DNA of 64,000 nt from contig CAYNMV010000018.1 of the NCBI GenBank assembly GCA_964398315.1, positions 3,435 through 67,434 of the forward strand, written 5' to 3'. Position 1 is the stretch's first letter. Every line of letters starts with the position of its first letter. Below the pieces are notes generated by a model. The model saw only the letters and a program-made list of their open reading frames with translations, ran no database searches and had not been told where the DNA came from. The DNA comes from JADLCB01 sp964398315. Its GTDB lineage: Bacteria; Planctomycetota; Phycisphaerae; Tepidisphaerales; Tepidisphaeraceae. The position numbers were made by a program, and so were the translations under genes. This document shows positions 15,002 through 23,936 of this stretch, piece by piece.

Positions 15002-16195
15002 ATGGATGCGTCCATTTATCGTCTGCGCTTGCAGGATATTCTCGCCGTTTGCGTGTTGGGTCTGCTGTTCCTGGGCATCCTGATGGTGCAGTCGGCGGCG
15101 GTGAACGTCACCGGCGAGGTCACCTGGCAGTGGACCGCGCGCGGCAGCAAGCACCTGCTGTTTGCCGGGCTGGCCATCATCGCCTTCTTCGTGGTAGGCC
15201 ATTTCGATTACGACCGGCTCAACACCTATTCGATCAAGCGCAATCCCATCCTCTGGTGCCTGGCCATCGCGGCCTTCGCCTGCACGATCGTGCTGATTCC
15301 CGGCGTCGGCACCGAGGTGAACGGCGCCCGCCGCTGGCTGCAACTGGGCTTTACCCAGGTGCAGCCATCAGAACTGGGCAAGTGGGGCGTGGTATTGTTC
15401 CTGGCGTGGTGGCTGTCGCAGCGACCGATCGACTTGGGCAAGTTCTGGACCGGTTTCGTGCCGACGCTCATCCCGGTCGGGCTGATCTGCCTGCTGGTGG
15501 TGATCCAGGACTTCGGCACCGCAGCCCTGATCGGCTTGTGCAGCGTGACGATGCTGCTGGCCGGACGGGTGAAGCTGTGGCACCTGGGCGTGACCGTGCC
15601 GCCCGCCTTGATCGGCGCAATCGGCTTCATCATGGCCGAGCCATACCGCTGGCGCCGCATGACCGCCTTCCTCGATCCATGGGCCAATCCCAAGACCGAT
15701 GGCTACCACATGATCCAGAGCCTGCTGAGCTTCAGTTCCGGTGGCATCTGGGGCAAGGGGCTGGGCAATGGCGTGCAGAAGCTCGGCTACTTGCCGGAAG
15801 ACACCACCGACTTCATTTTCGCGGTGATCTGTGAGGAACTGGGATTGTTTGGTGCGCTGCTGACGGTCATCCTGTACCTGGGCATCCTCTACGTCGCCTG
15901 GCAGATCGTCCGCCAGAAGCGCGATTCTTTCGGGCGGATGCTTGCCTTTGGCATCGGCGCGATGATCGGCCTGCAGGCGGCCATCAACATCGCAGTGGCG
16001 ACCGTATCGGTGCCGACCAAGGGCCTGGCGCTGCCGTTGATCAGTGCCGGCGGATCGGGCCTCATCATTGCCTGCTCAGCCCTGGGGCTGCTCTACAGCA
16101 TTGCCCGGCACGGGCACGCGGTGGATGCGTGGGAGGCCCCGGTTGAACCACCCAAGCGCCATCGCCTGCCCAAGCCCGCACCCGTGACCGGATAG
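15002..16195 (+). CDS. ftsW: FtsW/RodA-family lipid II polymerase (SEDS protein), FtsW-type
   Basis: A 397-residue polytopic inner-membrane protein with about ten helices. It polymerises lipid II into glycan strands at the septum with a partner class B penicillin-binding protein. Conserved SEDS signatures are NGARRWLQLGFTQVQPSELGKWG (the ARRW and QPSE motifs), a long loop RWRRMTAFLDPWANPKTDGYH followed by QSLLSFSSGGIWGKGLGNGVQK and LPEDTTDFIFAVICEELG, and the final helix pair with GLALPLISAGGSGLI. The order before murG points to FtsW rather than RodA. The C-terminal tail is Pro/Lys-rich and cytoplasmic. The murG start lies 159 bp downstream, so cotranscription is likely. Confidence 0.93.
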   Translation: MDASIYRLRLQDILAVCVLGLLFLGILMVQSAAVNVTGEVTWQWTARGSKHLLFAGLAIIAFFVVGHFDYDRLNTYSIKRNPILWCLAIAAFACTIVLIPGVGTEVNGARRWLQLGFTQVQPSELGKWGVVLFLAWWLSQRPIDLGKFWTGFVPTLIPVGLICLLVVIQDFGTAALIGLCSVTMLLAGRVKLWHLGVTVPPALIGAIGFIMAEPYRWRRMTAFLDPWANPKTDGYHMIQSLLSFSSGGIWGKGLGNGVQKLGYLPEDTTDFIFAVICEELGLFGALLTVILYLGILYVAWQIVRQKRDSFGRMLAFGIGAMIGLQAAINIAVATVSVPTKGLALPLISAGGSGLIIACSALGLLYSIARHGHAVDAWEAPVEPPKRHRLPKPAPVTG

Positions 16196-16354
16196 CGCCA
16201 GCGGCGGGGTGGGGATGAAGGCTCGTGGCATGGCGATTCAGCTTGCAGCGGCTATTGTGGAACCATCGCCGGCCATTACGGATAATGGATTCTCTATGCC
16301 CCCGGGATGAGTCCGTCCCGGCAACCTTCTGACGGCTCTCTGCAAGCATGCACC

Positions 16355-17470
16355 ATGGAACACACCCCCACCATCCTCTTCGCTGGCGGCGGCACGGGCG
16401 GGCACCTGTACCCGGGGGTCTCGGTGGCGCAGGCGCTGCTCAAGGTGTGTCCGGGGGCGCGGCCGCTGTTTCTCTGCACCGAGCGCGAAATCGATCGCGT
16501 GATCCTCTCGGCTGCCGGATTTGAATTCATTGCCCAGCCGATCATCCCGCCGGTCAGGACGATCGGGGGGCTGCTCAAGTTCTGGGAAAGCTGGCGGCAC
16601 ACCAAGGATCTGGTCAAGGGCGTCCTCAAGGAGCGCCAGCCCGCGGCCGTGCTGGGGCTGGGCGGCTATGCTGCCGGGGTGGCGGTCAAGATCGCAGGCC
16701 AGAAAGCGATCCCCACGGCCATTCTTAATCCCGATGTGCTGCCGGGCAAAGCCAACCAGTACCTCATGCGCTATGCCCGCGCGGTTTGCTGTCAGTTTGA
16801 AGAGACACGTCAGCACGTGCCGGCGGCCCAGCAGTCGAAGCTGCAACTGACCGGCTGCCCGATCCGCGACAACATCCGCGCCCTGCCGCCGCGTGATGCC
16901 GCCTGCGGACGACTGGGCCTGGATGCGCGGCTGAATACGCTGGTTATCGCCGGCGGTTCGCAAGGGGCCCAGACTGTCAGCGAGGCCGCACTTGAAACGC
17001 TCAAGCGGGTGAAACTTCAGGGGTGGCAGGTGCTGCACCTGTCTGGCCGCGATCATGCCGATGCGGTGCGGGCGGGCTACCGCGAGCTGGAGGTGCCCGC
17101 CCGTGTGATCGACTTCACACCGGAGATGGCGGATGTGTACGCGGTGGCGGACTTGATGATCAACCGGGCCGGGGCCAGCGGCTGTGCGGAGATTACTGCC
17201 TGCGGCATCCCGTCGATCCTGATGCCTTACCCGTTCCACAAGGACATGCATCAGCGCGCCAACGCCAGGGTACTGGCCGATGCCGGAGGCGCGATCCTGG
17301 TGGATGATGCCCGCGACCGCAAGGCCAATGCCGATCGTCTCCAGCCGCTGCTCGAATCCCTCCTGCACGATGCAACCCGCCGCCAGGGCATGGCCGACCG
17401 CGCCCGCGCCCTGGGCAAGCCTGATGCCGCCGAGCGCGTGGCGGCACTGCTGGTCGAGATGATCGGCTGA
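16355..17470 (+). CDS. murG: UDP-N-acetylglucosamine transferase MurG
   Basis: A 371-residue GT-B glycosyltransferase that adds GlcNAc to lipid I to make lipid II on the cytoplasmic face of the inner membrane. The N-terminal glycine-rich loop LFAGGGTGGHLYPG, the VLGLGGYAAGVAV motif, the second-domain loop VIAGGSQGAQTV and the nucleotide-binding segment LMINRAGASGCAEITACGIPSILMPYPF are all diagnostic. The ATG at 16355 is used; an in-frame start at 16307 would add 16 residues that do not resemble the family. Immediately downstream of ftsW, forming a minimal division/cell-wall pair without the rest of a classic dcw cluster. Confidence 0.96.
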   Translation: MEHTPTILFAGGGTGGHLYPGVSVAQALLKVCPGARPLFLCTEREIDRVILSAAGFEFIAQPIIPPVRTIGGLLKFWESWRHTKDLVKGVLKERQPAAVLGLGGYAAGVAVKIAGQKAIPTAILNPDVLPGKANQYLMRYARAVCCQFEETRQHVPAAQQSKLQLTGCPIRDNIRALPPRDAACGRLGLDARLNTLVIAGGSQGAQTVSEAALETLKRVKLQGWQVLHLSGRDHADAVRAGYRELEVPARVIDFTPEMADVYAVADLMINRAGASGCAEITACGIPSILMPYPFHKDMHQRANARVLADAGGAILVDDARDRKANADRLQPLLESLLHDATRRQGMADRARALGKPDAAERVAALLVEMIG

Positions 17471-17924
17471 TCAGTCCCCTCAGCAATCCATACCCGATCG
17501 ATGCCGTTTCGCGCGCTGGACAGCGATCATTTTCACCCGTCGATGTCCTGACGCGATGCCTGTGAATCATGCAGGTATCTGATGGATGGATGTTGCGACG
17601 AAATATCTCACAACAATGAAGGAGGCTGACGGTATATTGGGTACGACCGGCACAGGAACAGTGTCGGCCGGATAATCCAGCGCGATGCCAGGATATGGGG
17701 TGCCTTGGAATCATGATTCACTGTTGACTGTATTATTGCGTTTCAGATCACGGCAACCTTTGTGCAATGCCTGGCATCGTGGTTAGATTGGGATTTCATC
17801 TTTCTGACAGTCGACTTGCATTGAACTGGCGATTCAGGTTTGTGGCACCCCGCGCCTGAGAAAGCGGGGCAGGTGTTCGAGTCATCGACCGCGAGCCGTT
17901 CCTGAATGCCCAGGAGGCAACACG
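17471..17924. other. Upstream region of the carbohydrate locus
   Basis: A 454-bp gap that is less GC-rich than its surroundings, especially 17560-17800. It contains TTGTGCAA at 17760-17767, a word also found in the two operator-like regions near 35.8 and 35.9 kb, and TTGACT at 17724-17729 without a convincing -10 box. A clean AGGAGG at about 17910-17915 serves the next gene. No RNA gene was recognised. Confidence 0.5.
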
Positions 17925-20891
17925 ATGCGCATCTTCCTCTCTTGCCTGTGTGGTCTTTTACTGATGCTGCCATCCCTTGCCACCGCCCAGAAACTGGGTG
18001 ACGGCAGTGAGCTGGAGTTCGGTGGTCCCGGAGCCGGGGAGGGCACCTTTGGCGAGGTGCGCGACATTACCTTTGGCCCGGGCAATGAACTGTATGTGCT
18101 GGATGGCGGCCAGTTCCGCGACGGCGCTGCACAGGGCAATTTCCTTGTGCAGGTGTTCGACAATGACGGGAAATTCCTGCGGCAGTTCTCTATTCGCGAC
18201 ACCGCCCTGGGGGATCGCGCCAATCCACAGCGCCTGGCGGTGGACAGCCGCGGGTTTGTTTACATCACCGAGCCGAACGCAGGTCTGGTGCGGCGGTATG
18301 ATGCCAACGGCAGGCACAACCGTGACTTTGAGGTTCCACACGCCTTTGCCATCACCACGCGCATGCTCAATCGGCGCGAGCAGATACTGGTGGCAACCAA
18401 CCAGCGGAACCAACCAACCCAGCAGCTTCTTGTAATCGATGCCGTACGCGGGCAGTTGATGCGACCGTTGCCGCTTCAGCAGCCGGTCCAGGGCATTACC
18501 GATATCACGGCCGATTCACAGGGCCGCATCTATCTCCAGGCGCACCAGAACCAGATCTACCTCTTTGAGCGCGATGGCAAGCTGCGCACCGTGCTGGGCG
18601 GCGGCACCTTCACCCGCGTAGAAGATGGCAGCGAGCTGATGCATACCGTAGCGGTGGATTCCAAGGGCCATATCTACAGCCTGACGCCGGGCAATCCCGG
18701 CCTGGCCACCTGCTTCGATCCTGACCTCAAGCTGATGAAACAGCGGCCCGCCCAGTTCTACTGGTTTGATGCCTGGAATCCCCACAGCCAGTACACCATC
18801 TTCGCGATCGACGCCAACGACCGCCTGTGGGTGGCGGCAACGGGCAAGGTCGAACGGGGCGTGCGTCACCACTATCGGCCGGCCATCATCCGCACGCAGC
18901 CCGACTACTTTGAGCGTAACAGCCGGCAGAGCAGCACGTTGCTGCTGGGACTGCGCTCCAAGATCGAGGTGTCACTGCCTCATCACATTGGCTACGAGCT
19001 GTCGCCGACTGATATCACGTTCGTGGTGATGCCCGCGCATCGGCGTGTCCAGCAGGTGCAGGTGCAGTGGCGTGTTCACGATATACACAAAACAACCATT
19101 GCCGAAGGCAAGTTTGACCTGCCACTGACCGATGGCCAAGAGGCGCGCAGCACATTCACATTCACCCCGCCCAAGTGGGGCTGGTACACGGTCGAGTGCC
19201 AGCTTATCCATGAAGGTGAGCGCCTGCGCGGTATGGGCGCGCATCTCGGGTTTACCCCGCAGTACCCCGGCATGTATACGCTGACGGAGCAGGACCAGCC
19301 TGGAGGCTGGAACGATATTCGCCGTACGGCGTTTGCCGGCTTGGGGATTCACCGCATCAATACGTCCAGCATCGAGGCGATCGAAACCGCGCTGGCCGAA
19401 GCCGAGGCGCACGGCATCACGCTGCTGGTTCAATTCCAGGATCGCAACGCCGCCGAACCGGACAAGGTGCGGGAGGTGGTGACGCAGCTCAAGAATAAGG
19501 TGAAGCATTGGGAGGTGATCAACGAGCCGGACCTGAGCATGAGCGCTGAGGAATACGCCAGGCGCCTGGCGGCGGCGAGCGCGGTGATTCGCGAGGTGGA
19601 CCCGGATGCGAAGATCATGGGACCGGCCAGTTGCGGCATCAAGCTCGACTGGATTGACCGATTCCTGCAGGAGGGAGGTGGGAAGAACATCGATATTCTC
19701 TCCGTTCATGACTATGAAGGGCACGAGAGTATCGATCCTGTCCACTGGCAGTGGAAGCTTGGAGCCTTGCGCGAGCTGATGCGCAAGCACGGTATTGGGG
19801 ACATGCCCATCTGGCAGACCGAGCGCGGGATCCCCGGCGTGCGCGCCAACATCTTCCTGGGCGGTGCACAGGCGGTTCGCGTGCTGTTGCAGCGCGATCT
19901 GCTTGAGGCTGCGGGCATCCCCAATAACCGCAATTTCTACTACTACCTGAATCAGGGCGGCTACGCGGCGTACCCCGGCTACATCTGGTCCAATGTTGGG
20001 CCTCATCCGGCCGTCCTGGCCCTGCGGACGCGTCAGGCGATGATTCAGGGACGCGAGTATCGTGAGAAACTCGATCTGGGGCCCACAGGTAACAAATTCC
20101 TGCTTGCCTTGCGCTACGAGGGTCCAGACGGAACAACCATCAGTCTTCGCAACTATGGCATGATGCCCCAGCCCGTAGAAGTGCGGGTGGATGGGGCAGC
20201 ACAGCTCGAGGTGGTGGACAGCTTCGGCAATGTGACCCAGGTGCCGGTGACCGATGGCCGGGCCACGGTCGAGGCGCCGCAACTGCCGGTGTATCTGCGT
20301 GTGCCTGCGGGCCAGACGCTGACCATCCCTCCGATCGATCTGGGCACCAACCTGGCCTCGAAGGCGAAACTTGCTTATTCCGGCGAAACCGATCGTGACC
20401 TGGCCCGCCTGGTGGATGGTGTGATGTCCACCACGCACCATGGCCATCCGCACGGCGGCCCGAATAATCCCCACGGATGGGTGGGCAAAGCCGAAACCTG
20501 GCCCCAGGCCATCGAGTTGCAGTGGCCGCAGGCCCAGCGGATAAGCGATGTGCTTCTGTTCGGACAACGGGCCGACAACACCTTCAGCGCGCTGCTGGAT
20601 GTGGATGTGCAATATTACAATGGCCGGCGGTGGGTGACGGTGGCAGAGATTCGCACGCACTGCCCGGTGAGCGACCCCGTGGAAACCCCGCAGAGCCACG
20701 CCAACACCTGGTACATGGATGAGAACATCATCCGGGCACGGTTCGAGCCGATTCGAACCGACCGGCTGCGGATCGTGGTACACCGTATCACGCAGGGTCT
20801 TGTGCCGGATATCGAAGGGACGCGCTATGGTGAGTCCCGGCCCGGTGGTGACCAGCTCCAACTGCGGCAGATCGAGGTATACGGCCCCTGA
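17925..20891 (+). CDS. Secreted NHL-propeller, clan-A glycosidase-like, discoidin protein
   Basis: A 988-residue exported protein (signal peptide FLSCLCGLLLMLPSLATAQ). Residues about 25-320 are an NHL-type six-bladed propeller (LAVDSRGFVYITEPN; DITADSQGRIYLQAH; VAVDSKGHIYSL). After a beta-sandwich linker comes a TIM-barrel glycosidase-like domain (about 440-720) with WEVINEPD, where Glu534 is the expected acid/base, and IWQTERG, where Glu633 is the expected nucleophile; this layout is like GH39 and relatives. The C-terminal 150 residues resemble an F5/8 type C (discoidin) carbohydrate-binding module, ending LRQIEVYGP. AGGAGG precedes the ATG. It probably binds and hydrolyses a polysaccharide at the cell surface or outside; substrate unknown. 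It converges on the acetylation operon. Confidence 0.78.
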   Translation: MRIFLSCLCGLLLMLPSLATAQKLGDGSELEFGGPGAGEGTFGEVRDITFGPGNELYVLDGGQFRDGAAQGNFLVQVFDNDGKFLRQFSIRDTALGDRANPQRLAVDSRGFVYITEPNAGLVRRYDANGRHNRDFEVPHAFAITTRMLNRREQILVATNQRNQPTQQLLVIDAVRGQLMRPLPLQQPVQGITDITADSQGRIYLQAHQNQIYLFERDGKLRTVLGGGTFTRVEDGSELMHTVAVDSKGHIYSLTPGNPGLATCFDPDLKLMKQRPAQFYWFDAWNPHSQYTIFAIDANDRLWVAATGKVERGVRHHYRPAIIRTQPDYFERNSRQSSTLLLGLRSKIEVSLPHHIGYELSPTDITFVVMPAHRRVQQVQVQWRVHDIHKTTIAEGKFDLPLTDGQEARSTFTFTPPKWGWYTVECQLIHEGERLRGMGAHLGFTPQYPGMYTLTEQDQPGGWNDIRRTAFAGLGIHRINTSSIEAIETALAEAEAHGITLLVQFQDRNAAEPDKVREVVTQLKNKVKHWEVINEPDLSMSAEEYARRLAAASAVIREVDPDAKIMGPASCGIKLDWIDRFLQEGGGKNIDILSVHDYEGHESIDPVHWQWKLGALRELMRKHGIGDMPIWQTERGIPGVRANIFLGGAQAVRVLLQRDLLEAAGIPNNRNFYYYLNQGGYAAYPGYIWSNVGPHPAVLALRTRQAMIQGREYREKLDLGPTGNKFLLALRYEGPDGTTISLRNYGMMPQPVEVRVDGAAQLEVVDSFGNVTQVPVTDGRATVEAPQLPVYLRVPAGQTLTIPPIDLGTNLASKAKLAYSGETDRDLARLVDGVMSTTHHGHPHGGPNNPHGWVGKAETWPQAIELQWPQAQRISDVLLFGQRADNTFSALLDVDVQYYNGRRWVTVAEIRTHCPVSDPVETPQSHANTWYMDENIIRARFEPIRTDRLRIVVHRITQGLVPDIEGTRYGESRPGGDQLQLRQIEVYGP

Positions 20892-20954
20892 TTGCGGCTG
20901 GCCCGGGATGAAGACCGGGTTCGGGCCGTTGTCGGCCGGAGCAGGCATGCGATT

Positions 20955-20989
20955 GGCGCAGCGCCGCACCCGTAGCGGCGTTGTGCGCC
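20955..20989. terminator. Hairpin between convergent genes
   Basis: GGCGCAGCGCCGC and GCGGCGTTGTGCGCC form an interrupted GC-rich stem around ACCCGTA, midway between the converging 988-residue protein gene and the acetylation operon. There is no T-tract on either strand, so it is a weak or factor-assisted bidirectional terminator at best. Confidence 0.4.
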
Positions 20990-21043
20990 GGCAGCGTGTT
21001 GCTGTGGGGGTGAACCAGGAGCTGTGCTGGCGGCCAGCGGCGT

Positions 21044-22153
21044 TCAGCGGATGACAGGTACCTTGCGCCAGCCGTGGCCTTCGGTGAACTCGCGCACGCT
21101 GAAGACCCAGATCACCAGCTTCTTGCCGGCCAGGTTGTCGCCCCGGCGAAGCAGGGCGATACGAGAAGGGGTTGCCCCGGAACCGCGCACACCCACCAGA
21201 TCAGGCGCAAATCCCAGTTCGTGCGCCAACTGCTCCAGCAGGCCTGCACCACGGGCGTGCATATCATCGCCGCCGTGGAACACGAGCGTGTGGCTGTCTC
21301 CCAGCAGCAGGACCGGACTTTGCCGGTTGGGCTGGGGTGCCTGTCCGTCGGGACCCTGCACGAAGCGGAGCGACAGGGATTCGCGCTCAACGCCGGCGGG
21401 ATCGCTGAGCATGGTGTAGAGGTCGCCGGTGATCGGGGTCTGGCGCCACGCGCTGCTGAACTGCTCGCGCGGAAGCTGCGCGTACCACGGCTGTTCCCGG
21501 ACGTGCTTGGCCAGCGCCTCGGCCACGAGCACGCACGCAGCGCCCGACCAATGGGTATCCTGGCGGCAATACAGCGGGCCATGTGGCTTTTCCTTGGCGC
21601 TGCGCAGGAGGGGGACCAGGTCGAGTACCTGCACACCCTGTTCCCGCAGCAGGGCATAAAAGCGCTCATGGTCTGGATCAACCCGGCGCTCCGGCTGGTT
21701 CGGGCGCAGGGCGTCCGGCAGCTTCTCAGGGTAGATCGCCGCCTTGGCCGGCACGGGGACGATCAGCAGTTCGATGCCCGCCTGGCGGAGCTGCTGATGA
21801 AAATCCAGGATCGCCGGCAGCGGATCGGCCCAGTCGGCGTTGGTCGCCCGCGAGACATTGCGGGCGCGCTCACCCCAGAAGGGGCCCGCGCCCAGATGAC
21901 GCAGCTCGGGTGCAAAAAAGAGCCATTCATCAGTGCCTGGGATGACCATCTTCCCATCGCCCTGGGCCTTCTCCGCGGCTTGAAGCAGCGCATTTTGCCA
22001 TGCGCGCAGCGCTTCGTCCGCCTCCGCCGGTTGCCCGGCCATGGCGTTGGTATCGTCAACCGGCTGGGCATGCAGGCCGGACGGCCCGCCCGCGGGGAGC
22101 AGGCTTGTGGCCAGCAGTGCGGCCCAAAGGGTAAGCGATGGTTTGTCAGTCAT
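21044..22153 (-). CDS. AlgX/AlgJ-like SGNH O-acetyltransferase (first copy)
   Basis: A 369-residue exported protein; the ATG at 22153 gives a proper signal peptide (LTLWAALLATSLLPAGG), whereas the longer frame does not. It has the AlgX/AlgJ SGNH-like catalytic signature: CRQDTHWSG (Asp-His pair) and VLLLGDSHTLVF (Ser nucleophile block). Between them lie WLFFAPELRHLG and VPVPAKAAIYPEKLPD, both typical of this family. Such proteins transfer acetyl groups to exopolysaccharide in the periplasm after an MBOAT protein exports the acetyl unit. It is the third gene of a tight operon with the AlgI homologue and a second AlgX-like protein, spaced 14 bp. Confidence 0.88.
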   Translation of the reverse strand: MTDKPSLTLWAALLATSLLPAGGPSGLHAQPVDDTNAMAGQPAEADEALRAWQNALLQAAEKAQGDGKMVIPGTDEWLFFAPELRHLGAGPFWGERARNVSRATNADWADPLPAILDFHQQLRQAGIELLIVPVPAKAAIYPEKLPDALRPNQPERRVDPDHERFYALLREQGVQVLDLVPLLRSAKEKPHGPLYCRQDTHWSGAACVLVAEALAKHVREQPWYAQLPREQFSSAWRQTPITGDLYTMLSDPAGVERESLSLRFVQGPDGQAPQPNRQSPVLLLGDSHTLVFHGGDDMHARGAGLLEQLAHELGFAPDLVGVRGSGATPSRIALLRRGDNLAGKKLVIWVFSVREFTEGHGWRKVPVIR

Positions 22154-22167
22154 GATTGTCCTTCCGT

Positions 22168-23925
22168 TCAGCGGCCAGGCTCCTGGGGTCGGTCGGCTCC
22201 CTGCATCACGGGCGCGAACCACCAGCTGGTGATCATGAAATCGGCATCGGTACCAGTCATGGCCTGCTGAGTCGATTGGATCTGCTGCGAGGTGTTCTCC
22301 CAGGGCTGGAGTGTCAACTCGACCCGCTGTCCAACTGACCAGCGAGCGGCATCGGTCAGGCGGTTGTTGCGCATTCCATGGATGAACACGAGCGCTTCAG
22401 TTGCATCAATCGGCCCCTCAAGCACATCGATCGACTCCAGATGGACAGCTACCAGGCAATCTCGATAGGGCACCGTTCCCGGCTCGGGCGGCCGGCCAAT
22501 GGCGCGAATGACCCCGCGCACGGTGATCTGCTCAGTCGCGACGGGGCGGGTGGGAGACGGCGCCTCCGTGGGCTGCGGCAGCGGGATTGGCTTCCAGTCA
22601 CCGGCCAGCAGCTCGCGCTGGGCAAACTGCCAGAGGACCACGCGCACACCATCCAGCCGCTGTGGCGCGCGCGCCAGTTCGGCTGCCAACCGCTGGCGGG
22701 TCGCGTGAGCGCCGCCCGCATTGATGACGATGCGGTCCAAGGGCAGCTTCAGTGCAAAGCTGAGCTGCTCGGCCAGCCCCGCCCCTTCGCCCCATCCCAG
22801 TTCCGTCTGGGAGTAGATGTTGGAAAAGCTGTCTCCCAGCAACAGCACCGGTGCGCCGGGCGTGGCGGTCCAGGGGACGCCCTCCACTTGCACCGGCGCG
22901 ATTGTGACCTCCTGGGGCTTGTAAAGTGCCTGCGACTCCGGCAGCTTGAGCATCACCGCCACATCACCCAGGTTGCTCACCGTCTGATGCTGGCGGGTGT
23001 AGCCTTCCTGCCGGGCGGTGGGCAGCCTGTCCGCCAGTAGCCCTGCAACGTGCTCGGCCACCGCCTGCATGGCCTGCGGGGTCCAGTGGGTGTCCGTGGC
23101 CAGGTATTGCGCCTCGCCCCGCTGTTTGCGCTGCACGAGAAGGGGGCCGGGATCGTACACCATGACACCCGCCTCGCGCAAGCGCTCCATGAACCGCTCG
23201 TAAGAGGGATTCTGCAGCGGAGCGGACACACCCTCGAACCCACTGGCCAGTTGCTCTGGATGAATCTGGGCCTTGCCGGGTGTGGGCATGAGTACCAGCA
23301 TGATGCCGCGTGCTGCAAGCTGCTCGTTCAGTTGCACGATGGCGGGCAGGGGATCGGCTGAGCGGCCCTCAAAGCGCTCGATCTGCGCCAGCCGGCGCTC
23401 ATCGAGGAAGGGCGGCCCCGTCAGGTAATCGACCGCCGGCTTGTAGAACAGCCAGCCGTGGCGGCCGACGATGGCCTGCTCGTTACCAGCGCCACCAATC
23501 GCTGTCAGCATCCATTGAACGCGCGGAATGAGCCAGTGCGCCAGCTCTGAGCGCTCCTCCACACTGGTTTCAAAGGCCTTGATCTGCTCGGGTGATGGCA
23601 ACAGCGCATAGGCCTCCCACCAGCTTCGCACCTGCTTGATCTGATCGAGCGATGGCACAAACTCGTGCACTTCATAGATGGGCGGGAGAATCGATGCGAC
23701 AGGTGTACTGGACTGCGTCCAGTTGAGCAGCGACACGATATGCTGGCCCACCGGCACGCTCAGGATGGTCAGCAGAAAGCCAATCACCAGCATGGCGGCG
23801 GTGCGGCGGCCGATCGTCGTATGGCCGAGCTCGATCGCCGCCACCTCCTCGCGACTGAGACGGCGCCGGGCAGCAGGCGCTGCGGGCGGGCCGGTGGGCG
23901 ACGTTTTTGTCATCACATCCGTCAT
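22168..23925 (-). CDS. AlgX/AlgJ-like SGNH O-acetyltransferase (second copy, membrane-anchored)
   Basis: A 585-residue protein starting at 23925. A basic cytoplasmic N-terminus (ARRRLSREEVAAIELGHT) precedes one membrane helix (TAAMLVIGFLLTILSVPVGQ), so the catalytic domain should face the periplasm. Catalytic motifs are LATDTHWTPQAMQ and VLLLGDSFSNIYSQ, matching its neighbour; GRHGWLFYKPAVDYLTG and LVLMPTPGKAQIHPEQL are further family features. The last 100 residues (ITVRGVIRAIG, TLQPWENTSQ) form an extra beta-rich domain lacking in the smaller copy. It lies 11 bp behind algI and 14 bp ahead of the smaller copy, so the three are almost certainly one transcript. Two different acetyltransferases could give different sites or transfer steps. 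Confidence 0.87.
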   Translation of the reverse strand: MTDVMTKTSPTGPPAAPAARRRLSREEVAAIELGHTTIGRRTAAMLVIGFLLTILSVPVGQHIVSLLNWTQSSTPVASILPPIYEVHEFVPSLDQIKQVRSWWEAYALLPSPEQIKAFETSVEERSELAHWLIPRVQWMLTAIGGAGNEQAIVGRHGWLFYKPAVDYLTGPPFLDERRLAQIERFEGRSADPLPAIVQLNEQLAARGIMLVLMPTPGKAQIHPEQLASGFEGVSAPLQNPSYERFMERLREAGVMVYDPGPLLVQRKQRGEAQYLATDTHWTPQAMQAVAEHVAGLLADRLPTARQEGYTRQHQTVSNLGDVAVMLKLPESQALYKPQEVTIAPVQVEGVPWTATPGAPVLLLGDSFSNIYSQTELGWGEGAGLAEQLSFALKLPLDRIVINAGGAHATRQRLAAELARAPQRLDGVRVVLWQFAQRELLAGDWKPIPLPQPTEAPSPTRPVATEQITVRGVIRAIGRPPEPGTVPYRDCLVAVHLESIDVLEGPIDATEALVFIHGMRNNRLTDAARWSVGQRVELTLQPWENTSQQIQSTQQAMTGTDADFMITSWWFAPVMQGADRPQEPGR

Positions 23926-23936
23926 GGTGAATCGGC

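Noticed and set aside
17616..17675. A 19-codon ORF (MKEADGILGTTGTGTVSAG) in the gap before the carbohydrate locus, considered as a Thr/Gly-type leader peptide
   Set aside because: No promoter close by, no own ribosome site, and no terminator or alternative hairpins downstream; the Thr content is modest.
18972..20969. A 665-codon open frame antisense to the NHL-glycosidase gene
   Set aside because: It overlaps a clearly coding strand with catalytic motifs and shows no recognisable domain.
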